Source: Selaginella moellendorffii (lineage: Eukaryota; Streptophyta; Lycopodiopsida; Selaginellales; Selaginellaceae). Taken from it: a stretch of DNA of 64,000 bases. This document shows positions 45,677 through 56,523 of this stretch, piece by piece. The notes under the pieces were generated by a model. That model saw only the letters and a list, made by a program, of their open reading frames with translations, was not told where the DNA came from and made no database searches. The stretch spans positions 1,124,736-1,188,735 of the forward strand of contig NW_003314321.1 in NCBI RefSeq assembly GCF_000143415.4, written 5' to 3'. The position numbers and the translations under genes are program-made. Every line of letters starts with the position of its first letter. Position 1 is the stretch's first letter.

Positions 45677-48069
45677 ATGGTCGCTGCTTTGTCTTCGTCA
45701 TCACCAGCCACAGCCACAGCCACAGCCACAGGAGGAGTGCCACAACAAAGAGGGGATTCCATCCCAGCTCTGGCAGACAAAGGCTCTAGTGGCAATGGGG
45801 AGATCCTACGCAAGCAACACCGCAGCAGGGAAATCACCTCCAGGTACAAGTCCACCACACCGACCTCCATTCCCACCCCGCCTCCCACCACTCCAGCTCG
45901 CCGCTTTCCTTCTCCTCTCATCGGTCGCAGCTCCAATGGCCCGGAAGGCCCCAAGCGAGCAGTGTCGGCGGAGCGCAAGAGGCCCGACTCGCCAGCCTCG
46001 TCTTCGTCAACCACTAGCGGCAGTAGTGGCAGGCCAGGTACTCCGAGAACGGTGCCGAGAGTTTCTTCTGGGCCGGGGAATGCAGATGCGTTGCGCTCGG
46101 CTCAGCGCTTGTGGCCCTCCACCCACGCTCTATCCGCATCCTTGCAGCTGGATCATACTCTGAGGCCCGCCGAGAATGGCATCCGCAGGAGCTTATCTTC
46201 GGACAAGGCCCCGTCTGACAGGAAGGGGACACCAGAGAGGAAGAGAACTCCTGTTCGGCGGCCAACAACGGATCAGGCTGAGAATGCACGGCCTCAAGAC
46301 AACTCCGGTGTGCACAGGTGGTCTGCTGGAAACTCTCCGAAAGCACTGAGCCGGAGCGTAGATCTTAGCTCCGACAAAGATAAAAGTGGGAAGACGACAG
46401 GTCTAGTGGTGCAGGGACGAGCCATGAATGGTACCACTCGGCCGGTAAAGCGTACACCTCCAATACGCAGTTTGACAAGGTCGATCAACGATGGCCCGTT
46501 GCCTGACTCGCCACAAAGTGTATCTCGGCATATGCTCTCGGAGAGCAGGGGAAGGCCCAAACGGGACCTTGAAAATGGCGGAGGCCGAGACATGGCCCAA
46601 CATCAGCAGCAGGTTGACGAGTCTGTTCGACAGCTTCCTGATGAAACGGAACTGGCAAGTTTGGAGAGCCAACCATCGCTGGATAACCTCTCGGACTGCG
46701 AGAGCCTATCTTCGTCGGGCTCCGGTGCCACCACCGTCACTTCTTCCGGGTCTGTGAAGCGCACTACAGCCAGGTCGAGGCGTCTCTCTCAGGGTGACAT
46801 AGTTGGCTGCTCGCTGACGGACCAAGATTTTTCTACGTTGGGAGGGAAGAATGTTCGCCGGTTGAAGAGTCTGTCGGTTTCGACTGCCTCGCAGTCTACG
46901 GCGATGTCACCCTCCCGTCTGTCGGCGCAGCAGCCACCGTCCCCGTCCCGGATGCTGGTATCCTCCCCATTTCGAAGTATTCCGAGTCCCACCAGGACGA
47001 GGATTCCATCGTTTCAGCTTCCACCAAGCGGGCACAGCAGCAGAGCTAGCAGCATTTCCAGCTTGCTACATTTTCCCATGGACATGCGCAAAGGAAAGAA
47101 AGCTATGAGCCAACAGGAAGAAGCTCAGTATCTGCGTATACTGCACAACCGCTGGCTTCAGTGGTGCTTTGTCAACGCTCGAGCGGAGGCTGCAAAAAAT
47201 GCTCAGAGGGCCATAGCAGAGGTGAACGTCTCTAACTCTTTTTCTTTTCCTGGTGACTGATTCCATTCTATAACATTTGGCAGAGGTCCATCTACAACGC
47301 GTGGCTGCAAACGTCGGAGCTTCGAAAGTCTGTAGCCATGAAACGGATCAAGCTGCAACAAGCGAGACAAGCGAGAAAACTCCAGGCGATTCTCTCGTCT
47401 CAGGTGAAACGCATTATGCTGTTGTCATGTACGTTGAGGCTGACATGTGTATACCACCCAAGGGCCCTCACCTAGAGAGCTGGGCGGCACTTCACGCCGA
47501 GCATTCGGCTGCATTGTCTGGGGCGATGGAAGCTCTAGAGGCTGCAGTACTGAGGGTACCTGTGACTGCCGGTGCAAGGGTAATGAATTCTTTCCTTTTT
47601 CTCCTTCTTTTCCTGATGCGACGAGATTGTTGACGATGTGCAGGCCGACGTCCAAGCTATTAGGGACGCTTTATGCTGTACGGTGGATGTCATGGGATCC
47701 TTGGGGTCGGCTGTTGTGAATCTCATGCCTAAGGTATGCATGCTCCCTGTTTCCTTGTCTTTTAACTTTATTCGCTGTCACAGACTGAGAAGATGGACGG
47801 TCTTATCTCGGGGCTTGCGGAGGTGGCCAAACAGGAAAAGGCTACACTTGAAGAGTGCGGTGCCTTACTGGATAGACTAGCTGCATTAGAGGTGCGTGGC
47901 TTGTGGTTGTTGTATGCGACGTGCTAACTTCTTTGCTTGTGGCATGGAATAGATAGAGGAAACAAGCCTGAGAACACATTTTGTGCAACTCGAGTGCGAA
48001 AAGAGTAGAACCAACCTCAACTCCTCCTGGATCGAAGCTCCACTGAGAACACCAGCAAAGACTTGCTAA
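45677..48069 (+). CDS. QWRF-motif microtubule protein (AUG8/EDE1/SCO3 family)
   Basis: The product starts MVAALSSSSPATATATATG at 45677; the ATATAT stretch comes from a CACAGC repeat. A long basic, serine/proline-rich region follows (RRFPSPLIGRSS, SAERKRPDSPASSSS, SGRPGTPRTVPRVSS), typical of the microtubule-binding half. The DUF566 C-terminal half begins with AQYLRILHNRWLQWCFVNAR, then RSIYNAWLQTSELRKSVAMK, ESWAALHAEHSAALSGAMEA, LEECGALLDRLAALE, and it ends PLRTPAKTC. The name-giving QWRF motif reads QWCF here. Family member AUG8 replaces or recruits augmin on microtubule plus ends. Six exons. Complete. Confidence 0.88.
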
Positions 48070-48361
48070 CTCGGCAAAGACGGCAGCAGCAGCAGCAGCA
48101 ACACTTTTGGTTTTCCTCACCATTGCTCGCTTTCCCTCGTGCTCACTCATGCTCCAGCTGCTCGTTCGTTCGTTCGTTCGCGATCACGCTCCCGAAGGTA
48201 TTTGTAAATTAGCTCTAGTCCTCTTTTGTTTTGCAACTGGAGAGAGAAGAGAGCGAGGAGACCTGCCGTCGATGATCTCGCCCTGTCTATACAAGCAAAA
48301 GTTAACTACCACCTTTAATCACTGACTTTTGTGCTAGAAAGATTCGAAGGATCTAGGGTTT

Positions 48362-48775
48362 ATGGCTATGGCACTGTCGCTTGCGCGGGCGTGGGAATCC
48401 AGCATTCTCCCTCGCAGGCTCCTTCCAGCGGGCTATCGACACAAGAAGCTCATCTTCGTGGCCAGCAGCGGCCCACTCTACATCCTCGATTTTGGGCGGT
48501 ACAAGAAGCGGGAGCTGGAATCGGTGCCCAATTCCTATCTCCGCTGGATCGTCACGCAGTCGCCACACAGGAAGCGCGCATACTGGGCGCCGCTAGCCCA
48601 GGCCGTGCTCGACAAGCGCAAGGCGCTCGAGGCATCCAAGTACCCGCCGCTGGTGGATCACATTGGCGTCTTCACAGAGGACCAGCTCGATCATATGTGC
48701 CGCTGTGGCCTCGTTAAGAGGGAGTGTGAGCAGAGGAAGGAGCTCCGCCGCTACTCGCTCTTCCCGCCCGTCTAG
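48362..48775 (+). CDS. DUF3820-like small protein
   Basis: This is a single-exon frame of 137 residues with a telo-box (CTAGGGTTT) directly before the ATG. The middle reads LDFGRYKKRELESVPNSYLR followed by WIV, resembling the DUF3820 pattern FGKYKGxxLxxxPxxYLxW, whose function is unsettled. After it come KRAYWAPLAQAVLDKRKALE and a C-terminal segment CRCGLVKRECEQRKELRRYS. The N-terminus (MALSLARAWESSILPRRLLP) could be an organelle transit peptide. Degraded copies of this gene occur at about 51870-52300 and 57846-58090, so it has been copied repeatedly into the neighbouring triplicated region. The intact frame and clean start suggest it is a real gene. Confidence 0.68.
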   Translation: MAMALSLARAWESSILPRRLLPAGYRHKKLIFVASSGPLYILDFGRYKKRELESVPNSYLRWIVTQSPHRKRAYWAPLAQAVLDKRKALEASKYPPLVDHIGVFTEDQLDHMCRCGLVKRECEQRKELRRYSLFPPV

Positions 48776-48869
48776 TAAGCTTCCTTGGTCAGCCATAGCT
48801 AGCTAGCTAGATCAAGATGAGGAATGGGAGTAGGGTTGCTTGCTCCTTGGTGGAGTATGCTAGGGCAGA

Positions 48870-51320
48870 ATGGAGGTGGAGCGAGTGGTGGTGGCGGTGG
48901 ACGTGCGGCATTTGATCGGGCAAGCGCGCAGCTATGGCTGTGCCTTGGAGAGCTTGGTGCGCAGGATCTTGGCCATGGTAAGCAGCAGCAACACAATGTG
49001 GGCATTCACCTTCTTGGATTCGCTCGCGTCTGGGGCGTCGACGAGTGTGCTGGGGAGAGCTGGGACGGCGCCGTTCGCGTCGGCGAGAAACGAGCGTAGC
49101 ATCAGGGCATTCCGGGATTGCGTGGACAAGCTACTAGTGGGAGATGCTCAGGAAGATCACGCTGCTGCTGCTCCTCGCCATGCCTGGGCATTCCACATCG
49201 CGAATGCGTTACTGCCGCTTCTCACTGCTTACTCGTGGGATCCGCTGCTCCTCGACGACAATGGTGATCGCGGGAAGTCGATGCTGCTACCCATCACCCG
49301 CCCGAGCTTGTTGCTAGTGCTGTCCACGGCGCCATCCCGGCAAGAGCTCCATGCATTCCTCTCCTCGTCCTCGGACACGGCCGGGCTTCCCGAAGAAGAG
49401 CGAAGAATCGCTTCTCTCCACAAGCTCTTGGAAAAGAAGAACGTACACGCTCTTTGGTTCCAGCCGCCGGGAGAAGCCGCCACCTTGATGGATTTGCTCC
49501 AAGCTGTCAAGAGCTCCTCCTCCTCTTCCTGGGGTTTCTCGTCCGTGGACACCTTCCTCGTCGCCACCCTCGTCATGCCACACCGTCTCCTCCTTCCAGT
49601 GCTTTTGTTGCCGCTAGTTTTCCCACGCACCACCCAGCGCCATCTTACTCCTCCAGCCAAGCTCCGTGTGCGCATCTCGGACAAGCACCGGTTTGTATGT
49701 GACGTTGGCATCACATCACTGGGTGAGAGCACAAGTTTGGACGAGCACGGGTGTTCCAAGATTCGTCTTGCTCTCACTGCCGTGCTTCCACGCAGCGATC
49801 GAACTGTGGCCTCGGCGCAGCAGCACAGAGTAGTCGAGACATACGTCGTGTACCAGCATCGGCAAAGGAGCGGGATCGGCAAGGAGCTTACTGGAAGCGC
49901 GAGACGCGAGTTGCTACAAAGGCTTGAGCACTTGCCCGAGGAGCTCGTCTGCCGGCAGCACCATGAGCTCAGCTTGATCCTGCTCTTCCTGGCACGTCAA
50001 GTTGCTGTTGCTCTCGTGGATATGGAGGTTACGCAGGGTGGGACGACGAGACAGCTGAAAGGATTTCTGGAGCCACTGTCCATCTCGTCGGCCACGTTAC
50101 GTATAGTCACAGGACAAGACGCTCTCACCAGCGCGAGAGTTTCGAATGCCTCGGACGACGCAAAGCAGCCATGCACACGGCTGCTCTCAGGTAGCTGGAA
50201 CGAGGCGTGGAGCTGGTGTATGAAGTTGCTGCTCCAGAATGCAAGTATGGACTGGATGGACCCGGTATTCAAAGAGTCCATGTACCCGGGAGTTTTCAAA
50301 GCTTGGAAGAGACAACGGTGGCAAGAGAGCACGTCTGGACAAGTCGTTGCTGCACCCGACACGGGACCAGGTGATTGCAAGCATCAAGAACAAGATGATA
50401 ATGATCCAGCAATGGACGTCTCGCAGGACATGGCAGAGTCGTATACCTCTTCTCTAGCCGAAAGGCTTGAAGGTTGCATCAGTGCCGGCAACTTCGACGC
50501 AGGGAAGCTCGTGAGGGACACGGCTGCCGCTGTCCAGGCGTGTCGTGCTCCTCCAGAAACGATCCACAACTTGCTCCTCCTGGCTCCCAAGGAGTTGTCC
50601 TTCAAATATACGGAAGGCGGCAGCAGCCATTCGATGGATCACAAACTCAACGAGTATGTTTTCTCGCTTCATGTTTTCTCTCTGACTTGGATTGCCCTCC
50701 AGATACACGCTTCAGATCCAGCTTCGGCTTGAAATGCTAGCCGCTGGCCAAGCACCGGGCATGGAGGCCGAGTTCACGGAGCAAGTCTGTGAGCTTCTGT
50801 ATGACATCCAATTCAGCCTTGGTGGTGATATCTTCACGGAGGAGGCGCCCCTTGTCAAGTTTGCTGACCGAGTCGTGCGCTCAAGGTGACGAGTTTACAT
50901 TCCCTTTTGGTTGGCAGTCCTGTTTACTTTGTGTGTTTACTTTGTGTTTGCAGCTACGAGAAGGTCCCTCGCGTTGTCGACGACATTTACACGCGGATGG
51001 AGTTTCTTGGATACGATAGCCCCGAGCCAAACGCAGTGGAAGAAATGCCGCTAGCAGCAGTGCCATTGGCATTCTCGGAGGAGGTTGTGAGGAGCGGGAG
51101 TGACGTTACGAAGGCCCAGATGGACGTGGAGAGAGCTCGGAGGCTATCACACTTTTCTGGGTTCCAACAAAAGCGTAAATTCGTGAAGAAAGCGCGGCTT
51201 GCTGCTACACCAAGCCACAAAGCAACTGTGGACTCGGTGCTTGAAACACCACACATTCAACTGTGCTCTTCCCGACCCAAGGGGCCGTCTGTGCTACCAC
51301 GGCGCTCAATCTTCCCGTGA
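48870..51320 (+). CDS. Treslin/TICRR (Sld3-like) replication initiation factor
   Basis: This is a long first exon (620 residues read through) followed by two or three short ones. The N-terminus VVVAVDVRHLIGQAR, then MWAFTFLDSLAS, resembles the N-terminal domain of animal Treslin. The Sld3-Treslin-like region reads LLSGSWNEAWSWCMKLLLQN, with spliced exons YTLQIQLRLEMLAAGQAPGM, CELLYDIQFSLGGDIFTEE and YEKVPRVVDDIYTRMEFLGY. Treslin loads CDC45 at origins when phosphorylated by CDK. The frame stops at 51320. A strong acceptor (TTCTTTCTCCAG, ending 51333) is followed by an in-frame DVGQTERYTLRRHLKEVMDH, so a longer isoform ending at 51548 is possible. The family call rests on remembered patterns only. 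Confidence 0.62.
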
Positions 51321-51548
51321 TTCTTTCTCCAGGATGTTGGACAAACCGAAAGATATACCTTGAGGCGACATTTAAAGGAAGTCATGGATCATCAAGGTCA
51401 AACGGGTGACTCGAAAGATCTTTCCTTTTCAACTGACCGTGCCCAGACCAAACAATTTTGTTATTTCATGAAACTGGAGTCAAAACGGAATGTTGCGGTG
51501 ATCTCTTCGAATTCCATATCCCGGCTGTTCACAAGTAGCCTTGCTTGA

Positions 51549-51869
51549 ACACGCCGCCGAAGCGGTAATCTCCTCTTTCATACTGCTTGCCAAACTTGTG
51601 AGTGATCCAAAAATGCGGCCCTATTGTTCGAGCTAGATCGAACGCTTGCTTCACGCTACTAACGCTGATCAGATTGACACTAGGCCATTAACTAGTTCAG
51701 CTTCGATAATCTTGCACTCGGTGCCAGCCTAGCTGCTTAAACTCTATGGAATGGGATAGCATCGTTCTCTCGTTGGAGCAGGGCTGGAACAATGAGACTC
51801 GCGGCGATCGTGTTGGTGGCCTGGTTCGTCTTCCCGGCCGCGAGAAAAGCTAGCTCCAAGCCATCGAAA
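51549..51869. other. Intergenic, nothing recognised
   Basis: About 320 bases after the possible last exon of the Treslin-like gene. No family resemblance, repeat or RNA gene is visible. It marks the left boundary of the triplicated region. Confidence 0.4.
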
Positions 51870-52300
51870 GAATTGTGGAAGATGAAGACGATTTAGCAAG
51901 GTTAGAAGAAAGAAAATTGCTCCTCTTGAAGCCGAACAACGAGCATGCCGTGCTTGCTACGAGGTTAAGTTTGTATCATTTTGTGTCAGCTCTGGGTGCA
52001 AAACGAAAAGAAAAGTTATCCATGGTCCACTGCGAGCTTCGAGGCCGCTCTACACCGACGACTTTAGATCTTGGCCGGTATGTTCTGAGAGCGCACAAGA
52101 ATCTGGCTAAGACGAGCAAGCTTTTGACTTCTTGTACTGCGTAGCGTTTGAGATGATGGATGCACAGTGGCTCGCAATGCGTGCTTCCTGGAGGTAAAAG
52201 AACCAGGTGGGATCCCATTCCGGAAGCATCACCGAGGTGTGGTTTCGTCAAGAGGAGTGTGAGGAGCTCTGCCGATACTCGCTCGTGTTCCTTGCTGTAA
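51870..52300 (+). pseudogene. DUF3820-like gene fragment, unit 1
   Basis: CTTCGAGGCCGCTCTACACC at about 52038, followed by GACGACTTTAGATCTTGGCC, parallels the part of 48362-48775 that codes SSGPLYILDFGRYKK. The piece at 52225-52290 parallels the C-terminal CGLVKRECEQRKELRRYS. The frame is broken by several stops and a large internal deletion. Confidence 0.65.
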
Positions 52301-52328
52301 GTTTGGCCACAGAAACCGTAGATAGAAA

Positions 52329-54749
52329 CTAGAAATGTGGCTCGACAATGCTCACGCCAGGTGGTTTCCGGAGCCCTTTGTCTTGCATGCTTCGTCTCAA
52401 GCACGCAGCGTCCTCTCGCCGGCCAACCGCCACAAACATGTTGGACAGGAGCACGTAGTGATTGCTGCAGCTCTCGTCTTGTCTGCCGCGATGCCATTGC
52501 CTATGATGTGACTCTGCTTCCTCACCACGCGTGCTCACTGCAACTCCCATGCAACCCAGCTGCTGCGCTGCTCGGGCTCCGCACTCAACGTCCCCGTGAG
52601 TTCTGCACGCGGCCAGCACCGTCGACCATGCCACAGGATCCGGCGAAAACGGCAGGCCATGAACCAGCCGTTCCGCCTCCGCTACTTCTCCCGCCCTCGC
52701 CACGATGTCAATCATTCTGTAGTAGTGTTGCCGGGTGGGGCTGCGGTAGTGCTCGCTGCTCATCCATGCAAACAGCTCACAGCTCCGCCGCAACATCCCG
52801 ACGTGACTGCACGCTCCCAGGACATGCATGAAGGTGATGCAGTCTGGGGTGAAGCCGGCCAGCACCATTTCCTGGAACAGGTCGAGTGCCTCGTGCCCAT
52901 GCCCTTTGGCGGCATACGCACCGATTATGTTGTTCCACGACGCCAGATTGTGCTGTGGAGTGTTGTTAAAGAGAATCTTTGCATCCTCGAGTCGCCCCTT
53001 GTGTGCAAAGGCAGCCACCATGCAGTTCCACGAGCAAGTGTTGCAGTGAGACATCCTCCCAAAGGTAGAGACTGCCTCCTCAAGTTGCCCGTTTGCCGCA
53101 TAAGCTGCAAGAGCAGCATTCCACGAGAGGTTGTTTCTTTCCGGCATAGAATCAAACAATGTTTTCGCCTCTACCATCTGCCCAGACTGTGCATATGCTT
53201 CTATAATGCTGTTCCATGAACGCACGCTTTTCTCTGGAAATCGATCAAACAACTCCTTGGCCAGCTCTACATGCCCGTTTACGGCATACGCTGAAACCAT
53301 GGCATTCATCACCGCAACATCTTCTGGCAGCCGCTCAAACACCCGTTTCGCCTCCGCCACGTCCCCCAATACCGCATAGCACCCAATCACCGCCGCTACC
53401 GCAGCGGCCGTGCACACGGGCATCTCCTCCAGTGCCTGCTTCGCCTCGACACAGTAGCCATTCCCCGCCAGCGAGGCAACAAGCGCGCTCCACGACCCGA
53501 GGCTTCGCTCCGGCATCCGCTGGAACATCGCCTCCACCTCCTCGATGATCCCGCTAGCTCCCAGCGCGGCGATCATGGCGTTCCACGACACAACCGTCTT
53601 GTGAGACAAGCACTCGTGCAGCCACTGCGCCTCTTCGATCGAACCCTTCGCCGCCATCGCCCCGATGATGGTGTTCCACGACACGGGATCCCACTGCGGC
53701 ATTTTGTGGAAAATGCGCTTGTCGTCCTCGAGCAGCTGCCCGTTCTTGGCCTGCGCCTGGAGCAGCGCGTTCCATAGCACCACGTCGCGGATGCTGGGCA
53801 TGGCGTGGAAGCCGGCACTCGCCTCTTCCAGCAGTCCCGCGTCGGACTGGGCGGTGAGGAGGATCGCCCACGACACGGCGTCCCACTCGGGCATTTTGCC
53901 GTGGATGTGCCGCGCGGTATCAACGTCCCCGCCGTGACTGTGCGCCGCCAGCACCGCGCCCCACGACACGATGTTCCTGCCGCTCGGCATGCGATCGAAC
54001 AGCCTCTTGGCCTCGCCCCAGGTGCTGGGACAATCGCCCCGCGCGTAGGCGGACATCATTGCGGTCCAAGACACGACGTTTTTGTCATCGCCCTCCATGG
54101 AATCGAAGATCGTTCGAGCTTCACACACATGCCCGGCTTGGGCATACGCACACATGACGACCGTCTTTGAAAATACGCAGTGCTCAGGCAAGCGATGGAA
54201 CACTCCTAGCGCGTTTTCCAGTTCCTCAGCGTCTGCGTAGCATTGTAACATAGTCGTCCACGAAATCTCATCTTTGCAAGGCGCCGCATCAAACACCCGC
54301 TGCGCTACTTCTATATGCCCTTGTTGGGCATAGCCTGCAAGCAAGGTGTTCCACGAGACGAGGTTGTGACATGGCATGGCGAGAAAGATCTCCTGCGCCA
54401 GACGTTGTTGCCTGTCCTGTGCATACATCCTCACCATGGTCGTCCACGACACCACGTCTCTGGCGGGCATGACGGAGAAGAAGATCGCAGCCGCGTCGTG
54501 GAGGCGGGCAGAGGTGGCGTGCGCCTGCACGAGGATGTTCCAGGAGAAGGCATCTGGCTGCTGAATGTGCTGGAAGACGCGGCAAGCGTCGTCCAGGCTG
54601 CCGCAGCGCGCATACATCTGGACGAGATGATTGGCGATCAAGGTGTTGGAGGCAACGAGATTCTCGTGCTTGTGCTCGAGCTGCCTGGCGCGGAGCAAGC
54701 TCCTGCACTGGCGCAGCTCACCTGCGATGGCAACCAGCTCCACTCGCAT
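52329..54749 (-). CDS. PPR-A: E-type PPR protein, intact copy (unit 1)
   Basis: This single-exon gene of 806 residues starts MRVELVAIAGELRQC. After ARQLEHKHENLVASNTLIAN there are about twenty 31-residue S-type repeats (for example MPERNNLSWNAALAAYAANG and MPCHNLVSWNTLLAGYAQQG). The C-terminus has a complete E domain (MIDIVARAGEVAEAERLVHG, then HYVLLSNMFVAVGRREDAAC and GLRKPPGVSIVEPHF) but no DYW domain. Proteins of this kind act in mitochondrial or plastid RNA maturation, the DYW cytidine-deaminase activity being supplied by a partner. I see no clear transit peptide. Shrunken relics of the same gene lie at 58180-58490 and 61020-61720. Confidence 0.9.
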   Translation of the reverse strand: MRVELVAIAGELRQCRSLLRARQLEHKHENLVASNTLIANHLVQMYARCGSLDDACRVFQHIQQPDAFSWNILVQAHATSARLHDAAAIFFSVMPARDVVSWTTMVRMYAQDRQQRLAQEIFLAMPCHNLVSWNTLLAGYAQQGHIEVAQRVFDAAPCKDEISWTTMLQCYADAEELENALGVFHRLPEHCVFSKTVVMCAYAQAGHVCEARTIFDSMEGDDKNVVSWTAMMSAYARGDCPSTWGEAKRLFDRMPSGRNIVSWGAVLAAHSHGGDVDTARHIHGKMPEWDAVSWAILLTAQSDAGLLEEASAGFHAMPSIRDVVLWNALLQAQAKNGQLLEDDKRIFHKMPQWDPVSWNTIIGAMAAKGSIEEAQWLHECLSHKTVVSWNAMIAALGASGIIEEVEAMFQRMPERSLGSWSALVASLAGNGYCVEAKQALEEMPVCTAAAVAAVIGCYAVLGDVAEAKRVFERLPEDVAVMNAMVSAYAVNGHVELAKELFDRFPEKSVRSWNSIIEAYAQSGQMVEAKTLFDSMPERNNLSWNAALAAYAANGQLEEAVSTFGRMSHCNTCSWNCMVAAFAHKGRLEDAKILFNNTPQHNLASWNNIIGAYAAKGHGHEALDLFQEMVLAGFTPDCITFMHVLGACSHVGMLRRSCELFAWMSSEHYRSPTRQHYYRMIDIVARAGEVAEAERLVHGLPFSPDPVAWSTVLAACRTHGDVECGARAAQQLGCMGVAVSTRGEEAESHHRQWHRGRQDESCSNHYVLLSNMFVAVGRREDAACLRRSMQDKGLRKPPGVSIVEPHF

Positions 54750-55032
54750 GACATGGTTGTTCTATATGGTGAGAAATCTTTCGATCAATAGATTGTACAA
54801 AGCGTGGTGATCAATCTCAAAAGCGTTAATGCTTTCTTCTTGTCTAGTTCTTCTAGTAGTCAACTTGTAGCACTGTAGTTGCTCGAGGGATCATTGGTCA
54901 GCAACGTGATGCGCATGCGAGCTTAGAAAATGCGATTTTGTATCTCTATACACTCTGGCATATTTTTTCAGTGGCGATAGTTTACACGTGGAATATACGG
55001 ATTTCACTCAAAGAAGAATGATTTTCCTGCCT

Positions 55033-55946
55033 TCAAGTCGAGCCGAATCCTGTCCAGAACAAGTCGTCTTCCTCCAGGAAAGATCCGCCCCGCGACTCGC
55101 TGCTCTGGAGCATTTCGCTGCTGGGCTCCTCGAAAATGTGTGCGAGATCGAAGGGGTCGAGGATGGTTGGAGCGGCAGCAACAGAACCAGCCTCGAAACC
55201 CACCAGACATTGATGACTCCTGGGCTCCTCGTGCTGCTGGCTCTGCGAAACTGGAGAATTTCTGCTGCTGCTGCTGCTAGTACTGCTGCCGCCGCTGTTG
55301 CTGCTGTTTGTGAGTGCCCAAGACATGGATCTGGGAGTAGCAGCAGTCGCGGCAGGAGCTTCGAATTCACTTCTAATAAACCCTGAGGAGGTTGTGTGCA
55401 TAGAGGTTGATCTAGCGTGTGTCACGGGATCAATCCCAAGCGCCTTGAACTTCTTTTTGATGGTCGAGTTCCAGTAGTTCTTGATCTGGTTGTCTGTGCG
55501 ACCGGGGAGCTTTGCAGCAATCTGGGACCATCTGCTCGTTGTATGGGAAAAGTTTCAGGGTTCGTAGCAAACACTGGAAACATGCTCATGAAGTGAAAAC
55601 TCCCACCTGTTTCCCACAATTGCATGCATTTCCACAATGAACTTCTCCTCCTGGGCCGAGAAATCGCTATGGTTGAGCTCCGGCCTCAGATAATTGATCC
55701 ATCGCAGCCTGCAGCTCTTCCCGCATCGCTTGAGACCTGTCAGGATCATCACATGTACGAGATTTCATGAGAGTCACATGATGTTTATATACCCGCATGC
55801 TTTGGAATGTCACTCCATCGGCTGTGGCCGTGCTTGAGCAGGCACTCCATCAATCGCTCGTCTTCCTCTGGCGACCACAGCCCACGGCGTGCCATCAAAG
55901 GTCTCCTTGCTCGAAGATTTGTCTTACCACTGCTATTAACTTCCAT
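55033..55946 (-). CDS. R2R3-MYB transcription factor, unit 1
   Basis: Three exons. The start [20 protein letters not shown] is at 55946. R2 reads [20 protein letters not shown] and ends [15 protein letters not shown]3 reads [20 protein letters not shown] and ends [20 protein letters not shown]. Introns fall after KHA in R2 and after GNR in R3, the standard plant R2R3 positions. The C-terminal domain is serine-rich and acidic ([35 protein letters not shown]), probably an activation domain. All helix tryptophans are present except the first of R3, which is phenylalanine as usual. The closest copy is 58649-59504. Confidence 0.92.
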
Positions 55947-56523
55947 TGTCCTGCAAGATCCAAACTTGGGACCTTTGAGTTCCTGGACAGCACTGTGGAG
56001 AAGGAAAATATTCCTCTTCGCCCATAACCTTCTCTTCTCCAGTGACTATATAACACAATTCTCAAAGAACTGTATCGTTTTTTTGTTTCGATTTAACTAC
56101 CATTTGTAACTGCGAGACGTGCTTTTACTTCTCTTTCCCTTGGAAAATCTTTGTATTGTTGGACCCGCCACCATTGGCAGTGTGCAGCTACGAGCCTAGA
56201 TGAAAGCTAGTCTCCGAGGTTGGCGCGATTATCATTTCTTGAGCGCTGTAATAATTAAGCCGGCGGTGGACCAAGTTGAGGCAAAATGCCAAGGCTCTTG
56301 TTTAATCAAGACTGTAAGCATGAAACACGATGATTCGAGGATTTGGTGTGATTTCCAATAAAAGCGCGTCGGCATAGCATCGCCCTCCGAGACTCGACAA
56401 ATGCCCGCAAATAAAATTTGATCGTGCCTGTTGTTGTCCTAGAGAATGAGAGAGACATTATAGACGGGAATTCAAGGGAAAGGTGGACAAGGGACACCAA
56501 GCAAGCTTCTAAAAGAGCTGGCG
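55947..56523. other. MYB upstream region, no gene seen
   Basis: This 577-base moderately AT-rich region upstream of the unit-1 MYB (minus) precedes the PPR-B relic (plus). The equivalent parts of units 2 and 3 (59505-59754 and 62346-62917) share short stretches such as TCCTAGAGAATGAGAGAGAC (56438 and 59731). It probably contains the MYB promoter. Confidence 0.4.

Noticed and set aside
55947-56500. Additional MYB or PPR exon upstream of the unit-1 MYB
   Set aside because: No frame shows MYB tryptophan spacing or the 31-residue PPR pattern. The MYB start at 55946 matches the unit-2 start.
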